Assembly (NCBI RefSeq): GCF_040054535.1
Contig: NC_090784.1
Coordinates: 19,442,001 to 19,506,000, forward strand
Source: Antennarius striatus
Taxonomy: Eukaryota > Chordata > Actinopteri > Lophiiformes > Antennariidae
Direction: 5' to 3'
DNA length: 64,000 bases
The position numbers were made by a program, and so were the translations under genes. Within the stretch, counting starts at the first letter, position 1, and the number at the start of each line of letters is the position of its first letter. The notes below the pieces were generated by a model. The model saw nothing but the letters and a program-made list of their open reading frames with translations. It made no database searches and had not been told where the DNA came from. Positions 10,901 to 23,000 of this stretch are shown piece by piece.

Positions 10901-13499
10901 TCATGGGAATATTATGTCACCTATCACAACACGGCATGCACAAACCTTTTTCAGTATCACAATGACATCCCCTTTCTTCAAATCCAGTTCGTCCTCTGCT
11001 CTGGCTTTGTAGTCAAACATCGCTTGGCAGCACTCTGGTGTTTGAGAAAACAGGAATCACACGTTTCAACAGTGACAAATGGTGTTCTTGTATAAAGCCT
11101 TCACATAATTAAATTAAAGCACAAACAGGAAGAGACTATGACAAATGGAGATAAAAATTGTAAAACTTGATCCTTTTGGAGAGTTTCTGTAAACGTGATT
11201 AATCAAGCCATGATGTGGTGATAAGGAATTGACCCTACCCATTAATTGTTCACGTCAGTGTATGGGAATTCCCAGTTATCACATGCTGATGAAGCATGTG
11301 GTTATAAATAGACCTGTCTACTCAGTTTCGAGACATCGTGCAAAAATAGAAGGGTCACAAAGCATGGGAAATACTTTTTTTTTTTTATATAATAGTGAAC
11401 TTGCCTTTTTTTGTGTGGTTCCTGATAGATGGCCTTTGAGAAATCTTTATGAAAATAACAACAAAGTACATTATGTCAAGGTTAAGCAACGTATATGTTT
11501 CAGAAATGTTAGTTTTGCTTTACGTACTTCCTTAGTGAAAACTGCGTCACTGAGCTTTGGTCTTGCTTTGATCTCATTGTGTTTGCCGTCTGTAAATAAA
11601 AAAGTATCATCAACAATTGGTGATTTTTTTTTTTTAAGTTAGATAAAAATAAAAAAAATAACTACTTGGAAATTTTGACTGTGCCAACCTTTTAAAGGAA
11701 CAAAAATTTCTTTGACAAAATTCGATGGAAATGCTCCCACTTGGCCATTTTTGATCCCCATCCACCATCCATCTTCAATCTGGTACATAAACAATGTCAG
11801 TGAGAGACGGAGGAAAGTATGAACGGGAACATTCTTAAAACAAAGTAACTACATTCACCATTAATTCTGTCAATTACGGTAATTCTAAGTCCTGTGATCA
11901 CTTGTCAATACAAGCGATCGGTCTACATACATTTCCTTTAACCCGTCACAAGGACAACTAGGAACCTGACAATCACACACAAAGAGAACGCAAAACTAAC
12001 GAATCAAGTCCATCTTTCAAACTTTGTATTAACATCTTTGTATTACGAAGGAAAGACTGACAATATGCTACCGCTTATTTGAAGAGCATTGCTGTTTAAG
12101 GAGGTGAGGGTACTCTACCTCTCTGATGACCTCAATCGTTTCCCCAACGTCCAACTTCAGCTCATCTTTATTCTGGGGGCTGTAGGCAAACATTACCTCA
12201 CATTTCCTTGTATGATTCTTCTTCTTTGCTGGAATGACAAAGGATAAGTAGCCACATTAACAGAGTGAGTTCCCCATTAGAGAGCAAAATAGTATTTAGC
12301 CTTTGGGAATCTTGAAGGATTTCAACATCCTATCCTGTTTAGGAGGTTGTAGTTAACATGCAGTATTTACACTCAGTTTGGCTGCATGCAATGTACTCCA
12401 CACATATTTTAAACATGTTTTTTAATTAGGATGGTCAATAAATTTGCGTGGTTTGGATAAGAGATTTGTATTGCAATGTGAACAGGAATTATAACAGGAA
12501 AAATGTCTAAATATATGTTATATACTTAATAGAATAATCTGACTGACAATAACACAGTTTGCCTCTAGCTGCAAATTGCCATCTGAACAATTTTAAATAC
12601 AAAATAAACAGAGAAATATTAGTTCTGTTGTAGTACACATCAGATGTAGGAGCAGATGAGTCACTGATGAAAGTCTTTAGCCTAATGTGTCATGAACTTT
12701 TGCAGTACTCTTATCTTACATATTTCATCAGACTTTCATCACTTTTTTTTTGCATTTTAATGAGCTGGGTTTTTTTAAGCTTGTGACACTGAATAAAAAT
12801 GAAAAGTGTTAAGAGTTTTAGAATTGTACTTGTTCTAATGCTCCGTGGTTCCCTCTTACTGTCACCCCTCAAATAGATTGGCACCTCCTGAAACAAGACA
12901 GAGCGTATCTTAACACCCGTGAATGTACATGAACACAGAAAAGCACACCGTGACCTGTATTGCATTACAGACCTTGACAAAGTTGGAAGGGAAGATTCCT
13001 CTCATTCCATCAAGTTCACCCTCCAGCCATCCCTCCTCGCTGCCCTTGGTTACGTTTTTAACCACATCCCCCATTCTTATTGTGAGCTCGTCCGACATGG
13101 TACCAACAAAGTCGAGCAGCACCAGCACCTCTACAGAGCAGCCATAAATGGGGCGGAAAATTTGATTCTTTGCACAAACACTGTTCTACGTTCTTCAAGG
13201 GAGATGTGTCTTGACATCTCAAAACCAAGAAAACTGTTTTAGCACTGCTATCTAACATTTGAACAACTATAGATTCTTACAAATGAATTGTAAAGCACAC
13301 AGCTTTCTTATAATATTTATTTTTGATAACAAGTATACCTTTTCCTGCAAAACTGAGTACGTATTTCATTGCCTTTCATTTTCTTGTATAGGTGTTTTAC
13401 CTTTGAGTCTTAGGTATTCAGGCAAAGAGATGTCTCAGATGATTAAAATGTAAAAATCCAACCTCTAAATAAGATAGGGGACATAACTGACTCACCCAT
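4557..13499 (-). CDS. sh3d21: SH3D21: SH3 domain-containing protein 21 (CD2AP/CIN85-like), complete
   Basis: Seen: 16 exons with GT-AG borders and continuous phase: 13496-13499, 12973-13130, 12860-12887, 12119-12228, 11689-11779, 11528-11589, 10946-11032, 10498-10599, 10159-10210, 8483-8533, 8265-8382, 7246-7411, 6159-6221, 5875-6068, 4717-4780, 4557-4589. They total 1383 nt, giving 460 aa plus TAA. Three SH3 domains lie at about residues 1-57, 72-127 and 152-208, followed by a Pro/Lys-rich linker (about 215-405) and a coiled coil (about 407-459). This is the order found in CD2AP and SH3KBP1, which are membrane and endocytic adaptors. The neighbour THRAP3 points to SH3D21 rather than those two paralogs. 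The start is an ATG in good context (ACCATGG) ending a first exon with only 4 coding bases. SH3D21 itself is little studied; an adaptor role binding proline-rich partners is inferred from the family. Confidence 0.93.
7246..10210 (-). CDS. sh3d21: SH3D21 exons 9-12: proline/lysine-rich linker
   Basis: Four exons (10159-10210, 8483-8533, 8265-8382, 7246-7411) encode a low-complexity linker: [12 protein letters not shown], a Thr/Gly stretch, then [22 protein letters not shown] and [11 protein letters not shown]. These are PxxP-type and basic-proline segments typical of the region after the SH3 domains in CD2AP and CIN85, where they recruit other SH3 proteins. Exon 7246-7411 was placed at the acceptor with the best pyrimidine tract, and it joins in phase 2. 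Assignment rests mainly on splice sites and phase, because the sequence is weakly conserved. The introns carry a (GT)n array (7871-7937) and a C-rich tract (9539-9619). Confidence 0.8.
7871..7937. repeat. (GT)n microsatellite in SH3D21 intron
   Basis: About 67 bp of GT units with one CGCG interruption near the left end, between exons 7246-7411 and 8265-8382. Confidence 0.97.
9539..9619. repeat. C-rich tracts in SH3D21 intron
   Basis: Runs of 9 and 5 C at 9539-9555 and of 7, 5 and 5 C at 9601-9619. The G-rich complement is the transcribed sense strand of SH3D21, so a G-quadruplex in the pre-mRNA is possible. Confidence 0.8.
10498..11032 (-). CDS. sh3d21: SH3D21 exons 7-8: third SH3 domain
   Basis: Exon 10946-11032 encodes [18 protein letters not shown] and GDVIVILKK. 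Exon 10498-10599 adds [22 protein letters not shown] and a short tail. An alternative acceptor two bases upstream (11035-11036) would break phase, so the one giving TKE-CCQAMF was chosen; it also matches the KEYCRTLF start of the CD2AP third SH3. The preceding exon 11528-11589 encodes the linker [16 protein letters not shown]. All key aromatic and acidic SH3 positions are present. Confidence 0.92.
11689..12228 (-). CDS. sh3d21: SH3D21 exons 4-5: second SH3 domain
   Basis: Exon 12119-12228 encodes a basic [10 protein letters not shown] lead-in, then [15 protein letters not shown] and [10 protein letters not shown]. Exon 11689-11779 completes the domain with GWWMGIKNG and FPSNFVKEI. The basic lead-in and the SPQNKDEL pattern resemble the CD2AP second SH3 (IPQNEDEL). 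The double Trp and the FPSNFV end are intact, so the ligand groove looks functional. The domain is split after the RT-loop/n-Src region, the same place as SH3-3. Confidence 0.93.
12860..12887 (-). CDS. sh3d21: SH3D21 exon 3: 28-nt small exon between SH3-1 and SH3-2
   Basis: A TTTCAG acceptor and GTAAGA donor enclose 28 nt encoding EVPIYLRGD plus one base. It starts in phase 0 and ends in phase 1, exactly as needed to join exon 2 (VK) to exon 4 (TKKKNHTRK). The short linker corresponds to the much longer one between SH3-1 and SH3-2 of CD2AP. Skipping it would break the reading frame. Confidence 0.85.
12973..13130 (-). CDS. sh3d21: SH3D21 exon 2: first SH3 domain
   Basis: Encodes residues 2-54 and holds a nearly whole SH3 fold: LLDF in place of the usual ALYDY, the acidic RT-loop SDELTI, GWLEGEL with the ligand-binding Trp, and FPSNFVK at the end. 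It matches the first SH3 of CD2AP, which also has GWLEGEL. The usual tyrosine in the ALYDY position is absent, so peptide preference may differ. Acceptor CT is at 13131-13132 and donor AC at 12971-12972 on the plus strand. Confidence 0.93.
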
Positions 13500-13510
13500 G
13501 GTGTTGTTCT
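13496..13510 (-). promoter_or_regulatory. sh3d21: SH3D21 translation start in a strong Kozak context
   Basis: ACCATGG followed at once by a GTGAGT donor, so only ATG plus one G is coding in exon 1. The split start codon region forces MEVLVLLDF as the N terminus. The 5' UTR extends right toward about 13.6 kb; the transcription start and promoter could not be recognised. Confidence 0.7.
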
Positions 13511-15627
13511 GTCTTTCTCCTATGAACCAGAATGTGTTGTTCCTTCACAAACTTTTAAATAGCAGGAGAAATGAAAAAGTGCGGTTGTGTTGTCTAAGCG
13601 ATACGACAGCCAAGGCCCTTCTTCCTTCTTGTCAAACATTAACATTGAGCAACTTTTCCTGAGGCTGGTTATGACAAGTCAAGGAGTAGGATGGGTTATA
13701 GACGGCAAGGGGGAGGGGGGGTGAGAAGAGGAGGTAACAAGTGGAGAGGAACAGGTAAGACCAGTTTATAGTGAAAAAACAGAGCTTATAACATGTAATG
13801 ATTAAAGTGGAGCACGACAGCATAATTTATATTCAATCAGCAAAACATTTCAAGAAAACACTTTTCTGAGCTGTACATTTACACTTCTATCCTTGTTTGC
13901 TGCCCTCGTTCATATAACTTCATACTCATAAATTCTGACTCGGTATGTTATTTATTTTACCAGGAGGAGTCTGTTTTTGTTTGGTCTTTGACGCAAAGTG
14001 GAATGATATTTATAAAAAGCAGAACCACGATACACAAGACTGTCACACAGCAAAAAGACACGTGGTAAAAAGTCACAAAAGTGCACAGTTCAGGGGATCT
14101 TTGCACAGAAGTGTATTTTGTGGCATATTGGCTGTAGTCAGAATAACTCAGGCATCCACCTTTCTTAATGGGATAATTATCCTCAGTTATAACAGTGGAG
14201 ACCTGTTCTGTTCAGGTACTTCCTCATCCCCCCCACCACCCCCCAACCCCCACCAAGCCTTGGTAAATGATCTAAAACAGCATAGATTTAGCGCTGATAG
14301 AAGAGAATATTGAATTTCTCCTGGTAAACAAAGCACAAATAAGATATATGAGGTTAGTCTATGAAAACGAATCAAACTCAGTTTTTACATTTTGCTAGAA
14401 CTTCATTGAGGACTCAACCATGACTTATTTGAAGTGTAGCTCATTTATTAATTTCCAGTACAGAGAGGAAATCCATCTTGAGCTTGTTGTGATGTAACTC
14501 CAGCTGTACCTCCCACTACTTCCACCCATTAGAGAGGGTTTTCACTGCCATTGGTTTATTAACAAGATTATGCAAAAAAAAAAAAAAAAATTATGATTGG
14601 ATTTGGTCAACATTCTCTGAGAAGTTGGTTCCCAAAGAATAATTTGATTTTTTTAAACGTCTTTATCAGAATACGCTGGAGGGAATAGTTTGCCCTCTAC
14701 TACATATCAAAGTATGATCATGGTCACGGAGCCATATTATGAAGGTCAAACTGTTATGAACTATTACTTGTAAGCGCAATAACGTAATGGGGACACTGAG
14801 CTCTCCTGAGTGTTGTAAAGCTAATAAACTGTTTTATCTGAATTGGCTGTAGTTTTTCCAGGGAGCTTTACATAAATCATAATAAAAGATGCATCAAGAC
14901 AAACATTTAAGTAATCAGTGTCTCTTTAATTTACAGTATCTAAGAAAAAAATAGCAACAACACCAATTTAAAAAAAAAAAAAAAAAAAAAAGCAGTGTTA
15001 CCTTAACAGTTAAATCTGTAGGCCTGTATTGTACAAATAAGACCAGTGTACCCTCACCAAGACAAAAACTCTTGTATGGGCAGTTTGCCAAAAAGACATG
15101 AGCCAAATCTTTATTTAAGGAGATAAGTAAATCCATATTCCTGTTACTTATAGACTACAGACTAAACAAAACCCCTTTTATCACAACATTGACCCAGCTG
15201 CACACAGTTACATAATTTATTAAATCATCATTGGCTGGATAAAAGACTGCAAACAGCAAATGAAAAACACATCACTATCTATGGTAGTAAGAACGGATTC
15301 TCCTTCACAAAGTCAAAATCCTGCCTAGCCAGCGACAAAAAAATGACAGAGTGTCTTTGAAAAGCGTACCGTCATGTTCAGTAATGTACAAGGATGAGCT
15401 TCAGAGATCGGAACGACTGCAACGTATAGAAACACCTGACAGCCAAACATGAAATGTGCAGGAAGTTCTCCCACAGTCTCCTGCATTATGCTGCCAGCTG
15501 ATACTAATGACTTGTTGAATGCTGTTTAATGAGACACTGCAGAGTGTAACCTTTTGACCCCACACACTTTGGTCCCATTATCAGATCAGGGTCATTCATA
15601 GATGCCATGTTTGGTATGTACAGTGTA
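13511..15627. other. Spacer between SH3D21 start and THRAP3 3' end
   Basis: About 2.1 kb holding the SH3D21 5' UTR and promoter and possibly a distal THRAP3 3' UTR. It is A/T-rich with long poly(A) runs at 14574-14590 and 14968-14991, and a C-rich patch near 14230-14254. No exon with a family match was seen on either strand. The 122-aa frame at 13945-14313 has no supporting features. Confidence 0.6.
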
Positions 15628-16189
15628 TTTATTGCTGTCGTTGTTTTTTTAAAAATCCATACGAGAGGCGGCTCATCACAACAACCCTGTTGGGTAGTTG
15701 GAGTCGATTTCAAAGCTTTCAAATCATCATTGCAACTATTTATTGTATTTCCCACGCACAAAAACCATTTCTGCAGTGTAAGGCACAAGCTGATTTAATC
15801 TACGATGCAATTCTTTTTTTCTACTTACAAATACAAATGTCACAAAGGATTTTTTTTATATCATTCCTACAAGAAAAATTGTGAATAATACCAAAATGCT
15901 GGAAATTTTCACTTTAACATATAAAGCAATGAAAGTAGATAATTCAGAAACAGCAGTTCACATTGAAACAGTAAATTTTACTAGTTCTATCGTTCTATTC
16001 TCATGTGGGAAATGGTCAGAGTGATTATTCTATGCTGACAATAAAGCTTAACAGTTTACATAGAAATGAATGAGTCTTAAAACATTTTAATCTGCACTTA
16101 TAAATCCATTGTGGTGGATAAAATCGCTGAGTCAGATCCCATAATGACACAGAGGAAAATTAAGATTTTCAGGACATCGCTTCGCCCGC
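15628..16189 (-). other. thrap3: THRAP3 3' UTR with candidate poly(A) signals
   Basis: Minus-strand AATAAA hexamers (TTTATT on plus) occur at 15739-15744 and 15628-15633, about 450 and 560 nt after the stop, with more farther left. Which is used cannot be told from sequence; no further coding potential was seen. Confidence 0.45.
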
Positions 16190-17008
16190 TCAAGTATGCG
16201 CTCCGTCTTTTTCTCCCACTTTGTGGTCCAGTTGTGTCTCCTCTTCATGCTCTTCACGTTGCTCCCCGTTGACCTGGAACTTGTCATGGGCCCATTTGGG
16301 GCTATTGGTGTTCGGACCCCCTTTCCGGATGATGAATCGCGCCCTTCCACGTGTGAGGCATCCCCTTCCTCGCCCTCGACTGTCCCCCCACTTGAAGTCA
16401 ATCTCCCCTTCTCTGTCATCATGCTGAAAGAAGGATAGAATAAGGGATGGAGATGAGGCAAAACAACAACTAAATGAATGTCAAGCTTGACTGGACTGAA
16501 AACGCTCGTGCGGTTAATTTAAACAGAGGTTGGAGACATGAATAGGAAAGTGATGAGCCCTACCAAGTAGTATTTTCTGCTCTTGGGAGTGAATTCTGGG
16601 TCCCAGTCTTCATTCTTGGGGTGTACTGCCATGTTTGGCATGATGTTACTTTGCGAACAGTTCCCCTGATAATTGCCTCTGTTCCAGCCTCTTCCACGAA
16701 TTTGGAATTGCTGTAATCCAATAAAAGGACAAGGAATTGAAAAACAGCAAATGTATCAACGTGCAAGAACTCATCTATGCCGACACTGCAATTCTACAGA
16801 AACTGTTGTCCTCATCGACCCCAAACTCACAAATCCTCCACGTGGCCTCCCTCTGTCAGCTGATCCCGGAGGCTCCATTTGATCCAGTCGGATCCTGTTA
16901 AAACATTTATCTTTCGGATCAGTCTTGCCATGAGGAAAATCCTCTGTTTGGGAATCAGACGAGGAGGAGGAGGACGAACTTGAACGAGATCGCTTCTTCT
17001 TACTTTTC
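16190..17008 (-). CDS. thrap3: THRAP3 C-terminal exons: Ser tract, RGR segment, HDDREGE end
   Basis: Exon 16831-17008 encodes [12 protein letters not shown] and RGRPRGGF. Exon 16564-16710 encodes [16 protein letters not shown] and [14 protein letters not shown]. Exon 16190-16423 encodes [14 protein letters not shown], an RGRGR patch, SPKWAHDKF and a Glu-rich end, stop TGA at 16190-16192. Human has HDDREGEGSDKW and SPKWAHDKF at the same place. The end is shorter than the human GEIEDDESG tail. The frame differs from the longest open frame over this exon. Confidence 0.95.
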
Positions 17009-20000
17009 CTAAAAAGGAGAAAATAGTACAAAATCTTTTGTGCGCACGCAATACAACATAGGTTTAAAAAAAAAATTCCTGAACATGTCTGTAGACAATA
17101 TGAAGTGATGCAAAGTGCAGACCAGGTGCACATACTTTGATCGCTTGTGGCATTTGGAGATCTTTTCCACTGATCTCTCTCTGCTAGAATCTGGGGAATC
17201 GCCCATATCTCGTCCTTGATCATGATTATAAACTTTTTTGTGGGTGGAGTATTTTTTGCGACGCTCAATATCCAAACGGAGGTCCATTGGATCACCCTTC
17301 AGTTTGTCTCCATCGTCCTGAGCAAATTTAAACAGAACACAAGGTCGTGGACAGACTTTGGATTAGCATGTAGATCCTATCAATCTGTTCTTTGATTCCT
17401 TAACTAAATAGGGAGGTTTTGAGTAAAGTCAAATTTCCAGTGCACTTAAAGGGCCAAACTAGTAGTTTTGCATGTTTTTATTTCTGTTTATTCTCCAAAG
17501 CAAAGGTTTTTTGAGGGGTATTTTTTTGTAACCTTCAAGGCAGCTAATTAAATATTGTGGGGAAAAAAATGCAATTAACTTAAACCTCTTCATTGACATG
17601 ATCAACCAGATTCCATCATCCAGTCGGCGTCACGACAACAATGAACGCCAGGTTTCCGTCATCTTCCCTTGTTTGTCTTCCGCGTGTCTTGACCATCACA
17701 GCCTCCGTAGCATGGTGCGTTCAGATACATCCATGTTCAAAAATAATCCATGAATATGCACAGTCATTGTAATTTCATTATCATATTAAAGTGACATAAG
17801 CTAAAACCCATAGCTGCCTGGAAGGCGGGAAACCAATGTAAATTCTTGAGCGTATGCTTTGGTGGAAGTTACCGTTGAGTTTACGCATTTTAAAGCTGTC
17901 GAGCTACTGAGAGAACAGCAAAACCACTAGTACGGTTCTTTAACAGAGAAGAAGGGACTGTTCATGCTAATTTAAGTGTACTGCATTTTAGTAGTATCTG
18001 TGCCTCATGGCTTTAAAGGCGTGTCCATGTGTCCATGCGCATCAATGAAGAAACACTGAGGGTTTACGTAGAAAGCATATAAGCACAGATGCATGAAGTG
18101 CTTGCTGTTTGTTATTTCCGTTCTTTCGTTTTTAAGAATACTTACAAAAACAATTGCTTAGAGTCCTTTGGCACATTGGCTTCCATTTCTGAACTCTTAT
18201 GATTCATTAGCCCTTGTCAGGCTTGCACCCACAGTCTAATCATGTGTGAAGGCAATATATTACAAAATGCCTTATTTTGCATTTGCATTTCTTAGACTTT
18301 GTGCATCTCCTTTCAAGGAAAGCCACAGGCTTTAAGAGAGCGCAGTCTAAAGGCGTCTGGTTCGCTCACTCATTTGCTGCTGTTTGATTTTTATTTTTTT
18401 TTCCAACATACTTCATATTGCAAAATGTTCAGTCACCTTGTAAGTGCCATCCTCTGAGCTTTTCATCGCTTCAAAAAGTTGAGCGTGTTTCTTAAAAGCT
18501 CTGGGTGAAACATCGATTCTCCTGTGGGAAAAAAAACAAACAGCAACACAGTTAGGATAAGATAATTTAATGCGCAACACGCAACAGGACGCCAGGACAT
18601 GTAGCTTTGCGAGCATCACCCGACTGCCAGCGACAACATTAAAAAAAAACACAGGCAAAAGAAAAATTGGAGTGAAAACAAAACTGACCTCCACCGAGCA
18701 TGAGAACAAATAAGCCAAGATAGTTTGTTGATTTTCAGGCGGGAAAGATGAGAGAAATACCTGAAAGCTGTTAAAAGAGGAGATGAAGCCACAGCACACT
18801 GAAGGTGAGAAGGTCACTCAATAGTGGTCTACCTGTGTATTTCTGGGCTTTTTCTCGGCTTCATCATTTCCTTCTCTGCAGCTTGCCTTTGGTACGCGGT
18901 GAATCTCTCGTTTAGAGTCATTCCACAAGAAGGAAAGTGCTGAGCTGTGCGAGGAGATGGTTGGAACAGCTGTTAAAGATGGTAGCTTTTTTTTTTTTTC
19001 TGAAACTAAACATAAGTCAGCCAACAGGTGAAATACTAGGAAAGTTGTGTTTTAGAAAACCCTGCGCCTGAAGGGACAACCTGCAATTATGGTTAGGTTG
19101 CGTTTCCACAGTTTTAAAGTTACACCAAGTGTTGCGCGGTCTTTCCAATGTCGGGGGGCTCATTAAACATGCAGCGTCATTTCAAAGGCAAGATGTCGAA
19201 TATGTTTTGCAGTTAAGACGAATGCGAGGGTGATGAAGATGAATGAGGAATTACCTTTAATGTGGTGAACAATGGTGACTATGTGTTGAGCGAACATCTC
19301 AGAGGGACTCCTCTGACGTTGAGCATTTTGAACATGTTGAAAGATGGAACGGAACTCCTGATCTTTTTTGGAGCCCTGCACGAGATCCTGAGACAACTGT
19401 CGCTCCTCAGCTAAGAGATCAGAGGAGCTGAAAAACGGACAAAGAAACATGGATTCTGTATATAACAGGTTAACACAGAGAGAATGCAGGATGATGACTT
19501 GCGGATGAAGCCCAACCTGAGGACAGAATCCATTACATCATGCTCACCTTAATAGACTCTCGCCAAGGAAATCCATCCTGACATTTACTTTTGCTTCCTG
19601 CTTTCGTATGGGCATGGACGGCACGCCATCGCTCCTGATCATAAACGTCTCTCTGTCAGAATTCCTCCTCGACATTTGCGGAGGACATAGGATTGAGGGA
19701 GATTTTTCCATCTTCCTGCCTGCAGAGAGTTCCTCAATTTTTCCTGCCAACTCCTTCTTAGCAAGTGCAGCTGCAAAAGCAGCCCCTTTATCCTGCTTTC
19801 GGCTGAGATGTGACTCCCCTGCCTTGGCATCAAGATCACTGTTGGATACCTGTGAAAAGGCCACATTCTGCCATTTGCTGAAGCATTCTTCAAACAGTTC
19901 CCGGGCTGAGGGAGTGATCTTGCTCTTTGGCTTAGAGGATGACTTAGAGGACTCATCCTCATCATACCAGCTCTTATAAACAGCCTTTGATTGAGGCTTG

Positions 20001-23000
20001 ATCACCATCTCCTCCTCTTCCTCCCCTTCAGCAGATAAAAAAGGAGAAGCCTTCAAAAAGCTTCTCAGAGACACTTCACCATCCACATCTTCTTTGTTTT
20101 TTCTTGAGTCAGAGAGAAACGCGGATGCGTTGCCATTTACTTTCCTTTGTTCGGCATCTGCATCATTCGTGTCTGGGTTCTTCCCATTTTCTCGAGATTT
20201 GGCTTTTTTATTTTGCTCCTCCAAAAACCTAAACAGAGACAAATAGATTGAAGAGATGTAACTGGGCATGCAACAGCAAAAATTAAACAGAAAAACAAAG
20301 GATTGTTTGAGATTTTATATGACGGGCTTTACAAATTGGAATTTGTTAAATGTGAAACAAATACATAAGGACACAAGAAATTTCAGTTATGAATAAAACT
20401 TATATTGTTTTAAAAGGCCACATGAAAGCATTTATGCATCCACAACCCTTGCCAATTTGAGAGAAAAAAAAACTCTCTTACTTTCCAAAGGCAATGGAGA
20501 TGGCTGTTTTATTTCCTTCCAGGTAATCCTCTTTGGAGAAGAAGTCAAAGCTGGAAAGCATTGGATTCAACCCTTCAGGTGAGGCTTTCTTTGTTGGGGA
20601 TGAACTGCACCCTGCCTGCCAGGAGGAGGCGTCATTGCGGATGTCATTGGTGATTTTAAGGGAGGGACTAGACTTGGTAGTAGTGTGGCTTTCCTGACCA
20701 ACAATAACAGCGGGGGCTGCTCCGGGGTCTGTTCTCTTTGGACTGCTGCTGCAGTCTTTTAGGCTCTGCCAAGTACCCTCATTTTTCCCTCCGCCTCTGA
20801 CTTCTTTGGCGTCTCCAGCCAACTCCCCCATGAGCTCCACTATCTCCCCATCTTCCCCTCCTTCCTTTTGGACCTCCTTAGAGGCTGGCAGCTCCTCTTT
20901 CACATCTTTGGGGTTTTGGTTTGTCAACAACAAGCCTTGCCTGCATTTTGGAGAGGAGGAGTGTGAGGAAGCGGAAGAATGCTGCGAGTGTCTGGATAAG
21001 GGTGAGGCGGATCGGTCAGAGTGGTGGGAGTGACTACGAGAGGGACTTCCTGAGCGTTTCTGAGGGTTGTAATATCGTCCTCGTGAATAGTTTTGCTGCT
21101 TCTGCTGCTGTTGCCTGTGAGGGTTCTGCTTATAATTTTTCCAGTTGGGGCGAAAGTTGTTGTTGTTGTTATTATTATAACCCCCACCACCACCACGCTG
21201 ATAACGTCCACGTTGGAAGTAGCCTCGCCCTCGGCCTCTGAAGTTGTACGGCCTCCGGAAGCCGCGGTGGAAGCCCCGGAACTCAAAGTTGTTCTGGTAC
21301 CCCCTTGGATATTTTTTCTCACGATTGTGAGCTGGAGAAAAAGATCTTGAGCGTGACCGAGACCTAGAGCTGTGAAGGAGATTTTAGGGAAAACACAGAA
21401 GCACAAAGCTGTTACAGAATTTCATAAATGCAATATTAGAAATGTTTGTGACCAGAAAAATTCTGTATGCATATTCATACAAGAATATGAGCTAAATGCT
21501 CTGAGCAGTCCAACACAAAACAGACCAGTCTGCTCAGTTTACTTCAAATAACATCAAATGTGACCACAAAAGTGTGGTTAAACAATTTGCCCAACATGTA
21601 ACATATGTAAAAGTCATGCATGTCACAGAACCATAAAAAAAAAAGATTTGCAGTTGCAGCCAGTGTTCAAATGTCCTTTGCAATTGGTTAAACATATGCT
21701 AGCATATAAGAGGCCCACAGAGGAGGGGTGTACAGAGAAAAACTGGAATCTCACAAAGCCATGCTATGATAGGCTGCAGCATCACGCCGGTCCACATGGT
21801 GGCGCTGCTGCACTTCCTATAAGAAGACTTCTGTTCCCCAGTCTGGACATAAAACAGTCCAGAGATTATAACAAAGATATTGTGTGTTCTCTTCTTCAAA
21901 TCAAGAGTTCAATGAGAACAGCATGTAAACACAGCATCCACAACTTTCCACTGACACATCGGGGCCTATGAATACTATAAATCTATGCACACAAAACCAG
22001 TTCTGCTCTACATTTATGCAGACATCTTTATTTAGTGACCTCTCAGTACAAGGTAACATCAGATTTCCCAATTACCATCTTTAAAATAAAGTCATGCAAA
22101 AGTAGAGATCTAGTTTTAAAAATCACAAATACAAATATTCACTCCTCCAAATACAGCAGAGCAAAATTCTGAATTAAAAGTATAAAAGTACTTGATCAAA
22201 TTCTTTTTTTAAAAAAAGGCCATTCAAAAAAAAAGCCACAGAACTCACCTATTGCGTTTTTTCATTGGAATAAAGCGTGATTAAAGACGGCAGCGCACTG
22301 AGCAGCACTGCACACTCACAGTGCGAGCTACAGATCCATCTCCTCTGGCCAGCTCTGGTGGAAACAGTCACATGGACCATATGGGGGAGGGGGAATCTAC
22401 TGGAATAATTTCTGCTTGTCAACCACACAGGCTGTTATACCAGTTTACTGAGGCTCCTTCGCATATATGACCGAGAAATCCAGCAGATAGAAAGCAGAAT
22501 GCTGCCTTTGTGCAAGATAGAGCGTGTAAGTTCTGCTCTTGAACAGAAGTTATAAACTATGGTCCAAGATAGATGTTTTACTCAGTCTTAATCTGTGGGG
22601 TTTTTTTTTAAAAAGTAAGGAGAAAGTGCTTCTCCAAACATGTTGGGATATACACTGCCTTGGAAATGCAGGAAAATGACCTGTTTTTGCTTTTTGGGTG
22701 CTTGTTTGAGAGTCTTTGTGTTTACAACTTGAGCAAGAATACAGGTTCATGCTCAGAACAAACACAAACACAAAACATACAAGGTGGGTTCAGGAGAAGC
22801 AAAAACCATCGGATTCCTTTCTCGTCCCTTCTTTACGCTAATTTTAAAACATGCTGCAGCGCTGCCAGGAAATGAGCCGTGCTTTCTTTTTTATTGCCAT
22901 GTTACAATCCTTCTGCCAGACAAGGCAAAGGCACCAGACTGAAGTCTCATTCTTACTTTAAAAACACACCACAGCCAGCAGATCGCACCGTAGCGTGTTC

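Noticed and set aside
13945..14313. 122-aa plus-strand frame between SH3D21 and THRAP3
   Set aside because: No recognised motif; includes a C-rich run read as poly-Pro; lies in probable UTR/spacer.
16132..16461. 109-aa minus-strand frame over the THRAP3 last exon
   Set aside because: Wrong frame. The true frame starts HDDREGE and stops at 16190-16192, in phase with the previous exon.
16771..17295. 174-aa minus-strand frame across two THRAP3 exons
   Set aside because: It reads through an intron; only the part up to 17008 is coding in that frame, and the upstream exon uses another frame.
19608..19979. 123-aa plus-strand frame
   Set aside because: Antisense shadow of a THRAP3 coding exon.
20924..21406. 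160-aa minus frame and opposing plus frames over the THRAP3 large exon
   Set aside because: Shadow frames; the real frame reads SPAHNRE and RGRGRGY and agrees in phase with both neighbours.
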